The notes under the pieces were generated by a model. It ran no database searches and was not told the origin of the DNA. It worked only from the letters and a program-made list of their open reading frames with translations. The position numbers and the translations under genes are program-made. A stretch of 64,000 nt of DNA, taken from positions 3,844,001-3,908,000 of the forward strand of contig NZ_CP039291.1 in assembly GCF_004798685.1 (NCBI RefSeq). The letters run 5' to 3'. This document shows positions 17,125 through 24,487 of the stretch, one piece after another; within the stretch, counting starts at the first letter, position 1; every line of letters starts with the position of its first letter. Source of the DNA: Cellulomonas shaoxiangyii (lineage in GTDB: Bacteria; Actinomycetota; Actinomycetes; Actinomycetales; Cellulomonadaceae).

Positions 17125-17961
17125 CTAAGCGCCGGGCGTGCGGCGGGACTTCCGGGCCGCCTTGGCCTTCTTCTCCCGGTCGCGCTCGTTCTGCAGGCCC
17201 CTGGCCGAGGGCTGGTTCTTCACCGTGATCCTGAAATGCTGCGCGAGCTGCTTGAGCCGCGTCCGAGCGTGATGGTGGCCGTCGAGGCGGTCCCACGCCA
17301 GACCGCTGTGGACCAGCATGACCGGCACGATCCGAAACCAGTCGTCGACGTCCACCAACGTGGGTGTACGCGACACCGCAAGACCCCACGGGGCCACGTC
17401 GCGCGCCCCGGTGCCGTCGTCGTGCACGTACCACTGCGTCGTCGCGGTCCCCGCGTGGGAGAACTGGCTCAGTGCCCGGTAGATCGCGTAGACGCTCAGG
17501 CCGTTCTCGAAGTCCTCGCAGCGGCCCTGGAACGTGCGTCCCGGCGGACTCGCGGCCGACTCGAGCTCGTCCAGCGCCGCGATGGCGTCGTCGAGGGCGC
17601 GGGCGTCGTCGACGACGCCCAGGTCGAGGAAGGTCTGGATCGACCACCGACGACTGCGTGCCTCCTCGTGAAGCAGTGCACCGGCCGCGCGCTGACCGAA
17701 CCGCTCGATCCACACCGCGGTGAACGCGCACTCCACTAACTGCCGTATCAGGGCCACGGACGCGTGGCCGAGGTCCCGTTCGTACAACGTCAGGACCGAC
17801 TCGGCGAGGTTCACGGCGTGCGCGTGCAGCGCGTAGACGACCAGACCGATCAACGGCGACTCGCGCTGGTTCACGCGCACGCCTTCCGCAACGCCTGTAT
17901 GCCACAGGTCGATGAGTTCACGAGCGATGGCGCGAAACTCCGCGTCCTCGGGAGGCGACAT
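17125..17961 (-). CDS. DUF5677/HEPN-like protein
   Basis: A 278-residue soluble, mainly helical protein. SVALIRQLVECAFTAVWI followed later by YRALSQFSHAGTATTQWYV fits the two-helix pattern of DUF5677-like proteins, distantly similar to the convergent gene at 16392 (LMRAALETACTAVWLV, LSGLTHGAQWATLG). The C-terminus is Lys/Arg-rich (NERDREKKAKAARKSRR), suggesting nucleic-acid contact. Its ATG at 17961 lies back to back with the gene at 18049. The function is unknown; relatives are often found on defence or mobile islands. Confidence 0.6.
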   Translation of the reverse strand: MSPPEDAEFRAIARELIDLWHTGVAEGVRVNQRESPLIGLVVYALHAHAVNLAESVLTLYERDLGHASVALIRQLVECAFTAVWIERFGQRAAGALLHEEARSRRWSIQTFLDLGVVDDARALDDAIAALDELESAASPPGRTFQGRCEDFENGLSVYAIYRALSQFSHAGTATTQWYVHDDGTGARDVAPWGLAVSRTPTLVDVDDWFRIVPVMLVHSGLAWDRLDGHHHARTRLKQLAQHFRITVKNQPSARGLQNERDREKKAKAARKSRRTPGA

Positions 17962-18048
17962 GCGCGGACCCTACCGAGCGCCGCCGGTCCACGTATCCAC
18001 TGAGACGTGTCTCCTGGCCGCGACCTGCGGCTCGCTACGGTCGTCACC

Positions 18049-18387
18049 ATGAACCCTATGCAAAGCGGCCCCGTTGACCACTGGTACGACGTCGAGGTCG
18101 GCGGCGAGGCGAGAACCTGCAAGCGCAGCTACTACGACGAGGCGTTCCACCGTGGTGCACTTCAGGGGATCTCTGTCAGCGCCGACGACGCCATGCATCA
18201 CTTCGTCCCGACGTACACGCTGTCGCTGAGCGGCGTTCCCACGCAGCTGTCCTACAGCACAGACGACGACGGTTCCCTCCGCGTGCTGGCGGGCAGCACA
18301 GTCGTCGCGACCTTCCTGTCGTATGACTGGGTCGAGGTACGCGAGCGGCACGTCGCCTCGGGTAGTCAGACCACCGACGGCCTCTAG
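18049..18387 (+). CDS. Hypothetical protein
   Basis: A 112-residue protein with no recognised family. It looks like a compact beta-rich cytoplasmic protein (HWYDVEVGGEARTCKRSYYDEAFH, TYTLSLSGVPTQLSYSTDDDG). The ATG at 18049 is preferred to in-frame starts upstream, which would overlap the promoter region shared with the divergent gene. It precedes the large nuclease-like gene in the same orientation, 127 bp away. Confidence 0.5.
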   Translation: MNPMQSGPVDHWYDVEVGGEARTCKRSYYDEAFHRGALQGISVSADDAMHHFVPTYTLSLSGVPTQLSYSTDDDGSLRVLAGSTVVATFLSYDWVEVRERHVASGSQTTDGL

Positions 18388-18514
18388 TCGTCGAACTGCT
18401 GTCAAGAGGCGGGGCCGCTGACCCGCGCTCAGCGCCACATCTTGATGCCCCTCCCGACAACGAAAACTCCAGCGGTAGCTCAGCTGTGTCGGCGCCAACT
18501 GACACGCTCTGGTG

Positions 18515-21043
18515 ATGAGCACTCCATCCGAAGGCTCGGGCGTCAGACGTGCGGCGCTGCCCTCCTGGCAACTTGAGGTCGACCGTGACGACGCGATGGC
18601 TTCGCACGGGGCGATCTACGTCGGCCCGGATGGGCGGCGTGTCCACATGGTTGCCGGAAGCTCGGCAGCGCTGGAGGCTGCGATCCGGCCGCTGGCTGCC
18701 TACCTCGATGCGGCAGGAGCGACGGAGCACCAGGGTGAGGGGACGCCCGAAACGACTGGGCTCTCCGCGGAGATCCGACGTGCCGTGACGGTCCTGTCGG
18801 AGCTGTTAGCCGGCCACGACTCATTGGACGTCCTGTCGATGCTCCGGCAATACCTTGTTCCGCCTGATCTCGCCCTCTGGTCCGAAGGCGGCTCCCAGAC
18901 CTCGGACTCCTGGGCCTGCGCGGAGGTTGTGGCTCTAGTGGTGCTCGGCCGTGGGTTGCCGAGGCGCTCGAACCCACCGATCCGCACGTCCGCGATCATC
19001 CCCGATCTCGTCCATGGCGCAGCGCGTGTGCTGTACCTGGCCGCATTGGCATCAATGGAAAGCCGGGCGGAGGGAGTCAAGCAGTCTGCCTCTGAGGCGG
19101 CAGTCAGCGACATCGCGTGGCGACTTCGCACGTACGAAACGGCCGTTCGCGGCCGACAGTACGTCTCGAGCGCGGAACGCATCAACGAAGCCACTCTGCG
19201 GCGACCCAACGCGGACGCCGTTTGGCGTCGCGTGCTGGGCTTCACGTACACAGACGTCCTGGCCGTACGGGAGTCGCTCGTCGACGTCCTCGGCGCGAAG
19301 CAGCAGGTTGCCCGGGACTGCGTCGCCGACACTGCTGCGGCGGGAGGGGCGCCGAACGCTGACGTCCTCGAGGCTATGCATTCCCTCCTCGTGACGCCGT
19401 CAGCGCTCTACCTGGTCACGGCTGAACAGGTGGCGACGCATGCTGGACTCGACCCCGAGGTCGCGACACGCGTCCTTGACGTGTACAGCCTGGGGCCTGA
19501 CGGAAGGACACCGCTTGATCTCGTCGAGGAGTTTGTCGCCGGTCGCAATCCGATGGCTGGCAAGGGAGTCATCAAGGCACCCGGCCATGGCTACTTGGTC
19601 TTGCCTGGCGCCGTCGCCTTGGACGAGATCCGTCGAGCAGCCGAGACGCTGATCGCGAAGGACCCGGCGTGGGTGAAGTATGGGAAGGGTCGTGACGCTG
19701 CCGCAGAGGTCCTCGTCTCCGACGCGTTCGAGGAGCTCGTCCACGGTCGCGGTCGCATTCACCGGCAGGTTCGTTACCGCGGAACGCCACCTGCCGGTCT
19801 GGCCGTCGACCTGTCAGCGTCCTCGACAGACGCCCGTCAGGCCGAGAGCGCGGAAGCTGACGCACTGCTCGTTCTCGACGGGGTCGCGCTGTGCATTGAG
19901 GTGAAGGCGGGGTCAATTCGAAAGCCGTCACGCCAGGGCCGCTCCACGCACCTGCGCCGCGATCTCAAAGAGACCGTGCAGAAGGCTGCAGGTCAAGCAG
20001 ATCGGCTTCGAGCACTCATCACGACCCACCACGGGCTCTGGCTTGAGGACGGCACGTGGCTCGACCTTCCCGACATCCATGAGGTCTATAGCGTCGTCGT
20101 CACCCTGGATGATCTTGGGCCGGCCTCGCTCGACACCGAGGCGCTCGCGCGGAGCGGTGTCATCACACAAGCGACTCTGCCGTGGATCGTCTCCGTGCAC
20201 GACGTTCTCGTGATCGCGGAGCTGTTCGACCGCCCCGAGCAGTTCCTCACGTACCTCCGCCGGCGGACTAGTCGGGACGCCGCCCTGTGGGTGACGGCCG
20301 TCGATGAGCTCGACATCGTGATGTGGTTCGTCGCGGGCGGGTTCTACTTCGAACCCGATCCGGACCGACTCCACCGTGACCACCCCGGCGGCCGCCCGCC
20401 CACGGCGAAGGACCGGCGCACCTACGCCAATCAGGGCCGCACGGTCGTAGGCACCTTCACCGACCCGCTCGACGCGTGGTTCTACTACCGGGAGGGCAGT
20501 TCGTCCGCACTTGTTGGCCGCCCGATGAGAGACGGCAACGAGTTTGTGCGAACCATCATCGACCAGATGACGGAACAGGGCGCTCCCGGTTGGTGGCGCT
20601 CCGGTGCAGACCTGGATGGGTACTCGGCGCACGCACAGGAAGATCTCTCCAAGTACGTTCTAGGGATGCTCAGCATGTCCGCGCGTGACGGACAGTTTCA
20701 CACCTACGCCACTGGAGGAACAGATGACTCTGGGCGGTGGCTCTTCATCTTTGCGAGCGGGCCAGACACCGCCGAGAATCGAGAGCACCTGAGCCTGTAC
20801 CTGCGTGCCAAGAAGCATCAGGAGCGAGCCGACCGCGCCATGGCGTTCTTCCTGCGGCGCGACGGCAAGCCGCGCCTAACCGTTTGGATGCCGGACCCAC
20901 CTTTACCCGATTCCGCACTTGACCAGCTTGCGCGTGAGATGAAGCTCGTTCCGCCCGACCGCACGCCGCGGGCGGTGCCGCCACACGCGAAACCAGGTGC
21001 ACAGCCAGCGCGCCGAAAGCGCAGTAAGCGCCGCCGCCGATAG
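18515..21043 (+). CDS. Large protein with PD-(D/E)XK nuclease core
   Basis: An 842-residue soluble protein. Residues about 395-500 form a restriction-endonuclease-like fold: the helix with VSDAFEELV, then EADALLVLDGVALCIEVKAGS giving the catalytic set Asp449, Glu462 and Lys464, followed by a helix with KAAGQADRLRALI. This is the arrangement of NERD-like and Mrr-like nucleases. The flanking 390 N-terminal and 340 C-terminal residues match no domain I know; the last 25 residues are Lys/Arg-rich. An in-frame GTG one codon earlier is also possible. Codon use is richer in A/T than in core genes, and it lies beside transposon remnants, so acquisition by transfer is likely. A single-gene defence nuclease is a reasonable guess. 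Confidence 0.7.
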   Translation: MSTPSEGSGVRRAALPSWQLEVDRDDAMASHGAIYVGPDGRRVHMVAGSSAALEAAIRPLAAYLDAAGATEHQGEGTPETTGLSAEIRRAVTVLSELLAGHDSLDVLSMLRQYLVPPDLALWSEGGSQTSDSWACAEVVALVVLGRGLPRRSNPPIRTSAIIPDLVHGAARVLYLAALASMESRAEGVKQSASEAAVSDIAWRLRTYETAVRGRQYVSSAERINEATLRRPNADAVWRRVLGFTYTDVLAVRESLVDVLGAKQQVARDCVADTAAAGGAPNADVLEAMHSLLVTPSALYLVTAEQVATHAGLDPEVATRVLDVYSLGPDGRTPLDLVEEFVAGRNPMAGKGVIKAPGHGYLVLPGAVALDEIRRAAETLIAKDPAWVKYGKGRDAAAEVLVSDAFEELVHGRGRIHRQVRYRGTPPAGLAVDLSASSTDARQAESAEADALLVLDGVALCIEVKAGSIRKPSRQGRSTHLRRDLKETVQKAAGQADRLRALITTHHGLWLEDGTWLDLPDIHEVYSVVVTLDDLGPASLDTEALARSGVITQATLPWIVSVHDVLVIAELFDRPEQFLTYLRRRTSRDAALWVTAVDELDIVMWFVAGGFYFEPDPDRLHRDHPGGRPPTAKDRRTYANQGRTVVGTFTDPLDAWFYYREGSSSALVGRPMRDGNEFVRTIIDQMTEQGAPGWWRSGADLDGYSAHAQEDLSKYVLGMLSMSARDGQFHTYATGGTDDSGRWLFIFASGPDTAENREHLSLYLRAKKHQERADRAMAFFLRRDGKPRLTVWMPDPPLPDSALDQLAREMKLVPPDRTPRAVPPHAKPGAQPARRKRSKRRRR

Positions 21044-21371
21044 ATCCCGTCGGCGGGCCGATACGGGCGCCTTAAGGCACTTCGATCGGACACCGGTCAT
21101 CGCCACGGGTTCATCAGAACCTCTCAAGCGACCCGAGAGGTTGCTATCCCGACGCCGAGATGCGGCTCGGATTGACTGGTCCCGTAAAGGCTACCGACGG
21201 ACGACCTCCAGCGTGACGCCCCGGTCGAGGCGCGGGATTTCCCTGAAGATCGGCTTCCTGCGTCGCGCCCGAATCCACCACCATCACCCAGGACAGTCAG
21301 CAGGCGCTCTCCGGCCAACGCGGCGTGCACCGTCGCGGGTGGAGCAGCCGCCTCAAGGAGGCGTTGACACC
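21044..21371. other. Intergenic DNA, no gene
   Basis: About 330 bases between the convergent nuclease-like and TniQ genes. No coding frame with family resemblance was seen. CTGCTGACTG, the core of the island-flanking repeat, occurs here on the minus strand near 21296. Confidence 0.4.
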
Positions 21372-22930
21372 TCAAGTTTCGGCCGCCCTTGCATGCGAGA
21401 GGACACCCCAAGCTCTCTTGTAGAGCGCGTACCGAAGCTCGGACTTCTGGTATTCCGACAGGGAGGCCTCGAACTGCCGGTACAGCGCTCTGTCCTTCGC
21501 CACGGGACGGCGCCCTCGCCACGCCGGGGCCAGGTCGATGTGCCCGTGCGCGATGTGCTCCCACTGCCAGATCAGCGCGTACGTGCGCGCCTCCCAGTGG
21601 CTCTCTGGCCGACACCGGCGCGCCCACTCGTCGAACCAACGCGACATGCTGGTGCGGTGGCGCACCTTCTGCTCGACAGCGCGGTAGTCAACGCGGGCCA
21701 AGTCGCGCACCACACCCTGAAGTCGCGGCGTCCACTCGTCGTGGTTCACGAGCACCCGTGCCGAGCTGGCCCTCGCGGTGCGCGTTCCCAGAGCAGGTGG
21801 CATCTCGAGCGCCTCAGCGGCCGCAGCCCAGGACCTGACCGCGGGATCCATGCGCGCCAGGCACAGCGCCGCGAATACCCGAACCGTCTGCTCGGTGCTG
21901 TCCACCGCCGTGGCCAGGTGCTTGACGTACAACCCGTGCGGAATGACCTGCGGGATGGCTCGGACGACTAGACGCATTGGTGCTCCGTCGGGGTTGTCGA
22001 GGCGGTGGGACAGGCGACGATGCGGGGCCAGCGCCGCCATGACGAGTGCCGTGATGCGCGCTGTCATGACGGTCCGGTCGGCCAGCCAACCCAGCGGACC
22101 GTCGGAGGTCTTGGGCACCAGGCAGGTCCAGACGGCCAGCTCATCAGCAGCGCCCTGCCGATCGCTGGCACTCAGGAGCTGATCCGCACTCGTCAGCGCG
22201 CGGCCGCGGAGGGCGCCGTCGTCCGGAGGACGCATCCCCCACCGCGGCCCGCGAACGGCGGTCCGCCCGGCGGCCTCGACCGCGAGGGTCTCCGCCCAAG
22301 GGGCCACCCGTTGGGCGCCGGGTTGGCACGCCAGGTGCAGGAGAAGGCAGGTCAGGTGTCGAAGGTCGGCAAGGTAGTCAGGGCCGGGCACCACCTCGCC
22401 CCAGACTCGCACCGGTCCACCGTCGAGCGCGGTGTCGACGCGTCGCTGCATCGCGACGCATGCCAACTCCGCACGAACTGCAGGCAGGCGGACCAGATCC
22501 TGCGGGCACTGCCGGACTGGTCCGGCGCCGAGGGGGTTACCGCACGTAGTCGACGCCCCGACCGGGCGCAGCACGGAGTGCCGATGATGGCGGAACGAGC
22601 GCCCACAGCCCGGACACCTCCCGGCCAGGAACACCCCGTGCCTGGCGCACGCCGACACGATCGGCAGCCTCCACCGGACCTGCCACCTGCCGCCCTCGCT
22701 CAGGCACCGCGGGCACAGCTGCGTCCCGTGGTACGGCGGCCAACCACGTGTTGCCACCGCACGGGACGAGTGACGGTTCTCTGCGTCGAGCCTCATCAGA
22801 ACGACGACGACGTCCCCCATGGACGCCACGGTGGCTGACCTCACCGCCACCCGGGAGGCGCCCGTGAGTCGTGCGATGCGCGTGACAGTCCTGTCACTCG
22901 GGGCGAGTGAAAGGAAACGCGTGGTGACCT
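21372..22930 (-). pseudogene. TniQ/TnsD-family transposition protein, N-terminally truncated
   Basis: About 520 codons of a TniQ-type target-selection protein of Tn7/Tn5053-like transposons. It keeps the diagnostic core: LTGASRVAVRSATVAS, then LCPRCLSEGGRWQVRWRLPIVSAC and a second zinc pair GRCPGCG; the long C-terminal part is helical. No plausible start codon precedes the conserved region: the first usable ATG (22820) would cut into it, and upstream sequence to 23111 shows no TniQ N-terminus. No TnsA, TniA or TniB partner is present. It is a stranded relic, or an intact but oddly started gene. Confidence 0.65.
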
Positions 22931-23116
22931 CGTCAGCGGCACGAACGAGATGACGGCGGCCTAGACGGCGGCCTCCTCCGGCGACACCGAGACGACATGC
23001 GGCGCGTGGCCGCTGCCGAGAGACAAGCACGCTAGCTCCTCCACCGCTTCGCTCGAAGCCCTGAGACGACTGCCCGCGACCGGTCGTCAGCGCGAGCCGT
23101 CGCCGCCGCACCCGAC

Positions 23117-23332
23117 GTGCCCACTGACGGGCTCGACGTGCAGCCGTCCAGTGCAGACCTACCGAGCCCCATGAGTGCGGACCGAGAAGGCCAGCGGTTG
23201 TCGGCCGCCGAGCTCTGGACGCGGCTTCGCGTGTGGGAGGCAGAGCCGCGGAGCGACGGCCGTTCGGAGGCCACAGTCGCCATGTACCGCCGGAAGGTCA
23301 GCGCCTTCCTCGCTTGGGTGGCAACACGTTGA
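23117..23332 (+). pseudogene. Tyrosine recombinase N-terminal fragment
   Basis: A 71-codon frame ending in ELWTRLRVWEAEPRSDGR and then SEATVAMYRRKVSAFLAWVATR. The latter is the SAM-like core-binding domain of phage-type integrases (helix pattern T-x-x-x-Y-R-R-x-V-x-x-F-L-x-W). It stops at 23332 before any catalytic domain. It is divergent from the TniQ relic. Confidence 0.5.
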
Positions 23333-23399
23333 TGGCGGGCCGGCGGTGGAGTTCCGCCGACACCCAGGTGGCCCGGGCGGTGCAGTCCGGCCGCTGCTG

Positions 23400-23939
23400 C
23401 TAGCGCTGACGGGCCGACGTGGTGATTCGCGGAGGTAGCGGCGGGACGCGGACCTCGCGGTGGATGACCCACACCTCATCACCCCGCACAGCGCTGACGA
23501 CCAGTCGGGCCCTCCCGGGCCGCCCGCTTCCTGCTGAGGTGACCTCCGTCTGCCATGTCACAGCCTGGCCAGGACTCACCAGTACCTCGCCAGGCCGCGC
23601 GCGTCGGCTCCCCTTGACGATCGGACCAGGGGCACCGGCGATGACGCCATCCTGATCAGGACTCAGTGACAGTCCGGGAGCATCGTGGATCTCGACGTCG
23701 ACACCCGTGAGCGCTTCTGACGATGCCAACCGCACCACGAGCCGCTGGTGCCGGCGCAGGCGATCGCGGCTCAGCGGCTCGATCTCGATGTCCAGCTCGG
23801 GGGTCCGCTCGTCGTATCTACGCGCCCGCTCGATGGCCGCAGTCTCGTCCGCAGCTCGTGCCTGCCTGCGCGTATACAGAGTGCTCAGGGCTGCCACGAG
23901 AAGGGCAACGGCGGAGATGATGAGCGCGGCGACGTCCAC
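23400..23939 (-). CDS. Membrane-anchored hypothetical protein
   Basis: A 179-residue protein with one N-terminal transmembrane helix (ALIISAVALLVAALSTLY, about 5-22), a short charged linker and a beta-rich soluble domain (LVVRLASSEALTGVDVEIHD, ARLVVSAVRGDEVWVIHREVRV). This layout is common among small proteins with a beta-sandwich exposed on one face of the membrane. No family or partner is identified. Confidence 0.55.
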   Translation of the reverse strand: MDVAALIISAVALLVAALSTLYTRRQARAADETAAIERARRYDERTPELDIEIEPLSRDRLRRHQRLVVRLASSEALTGVDVEIHDAPGLSLSPDQDGVIAGAPGPIVKGSRRARPGEVLVSPGQAVTWQTEVTSAGSGRPGRARLVVSAVRGDEVWVIHREVRVPPLPPRITTSARQR

Positions 23940-23975
23940 GTGCGTTCTCTATTCCTCTCCGTGATCAGATGAGGC

Positions 23976-24233
23976 TCATGGCCGGGTCACGGGGAATGCC
24001 TGCTCCAGATGGCTGGTGATCGGGACCACCAGGGCCTCAGTGATTCCGGCGGAGACGCCATGGATGAACCACAAGACGACATCGTCGAAGGTGCCGGTAA
24101 GCAGGAGCACACCGAAGACGACGAGGCCTGTCACCTCCCGCCAGCGTCTAGGCAGGAGGTCAGCGGCGATCTGGACTGCGTCACTTCCGCGCACAGGAGG
24201 AGGATGGCATGGGCCACTGACAGCGGCGGGCAT
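23976..24233 (-). CDS. Small membrane protein
   Basis: An 85-residue protein with two hydrophobic stretches (VTGLVVFGVLLLTGTF and VVLWFIHGVSAGITEALVV). The ATG at 24233 is chosen as the first with reasonable composition; longer starts add Arg/Pro-rich sequence. It lies just inside the right copy of the inverted repeat. Function unknown. Confidence 0.4.
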   Translation of the reverse strand: MPAAVSGPCHPPPVRGSDAVQIAADLLPRRWREVTGLVVFGVLLLTGTFDDVVLWFIHGVSAGITEALVVPITSHLEQAFPVTRP

Positions 24234-24307
24234 GTCGGTCGGTCTCGCGTGCAGCGCTCCGTTGTGGGCACGGCTCGGCACCACGCTGCTTCACCGGTGC
24301 GCCCTGT

Positions 24308-24344
24308 TTGCCCGTCAGTAGACACGCTTGTAGCAGCCTTGTGA
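24308..24344 (-). repeat. Right copy of island-flanking inverted repeat
   Basis: Inverted match (31/37) to 17050-17086. It lies about 140 bp from the end of dnaB, marking the right edge of the foreign-looking region. Confidence 0.55.
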
Positions 24345-24487
24345 CAGGCAGACAGGCGTCACGGAAGCCCACCCGGCCGGCCATCGCACCAGGGGACGCC
24401 TGCTAGTTCACGCGCTGTACCTAATAAAGTGGTCGCGCTCTTTCAAGTAGGAGGGATCTCGACAAGAGGCAACCCGCGCAGCGCGAA

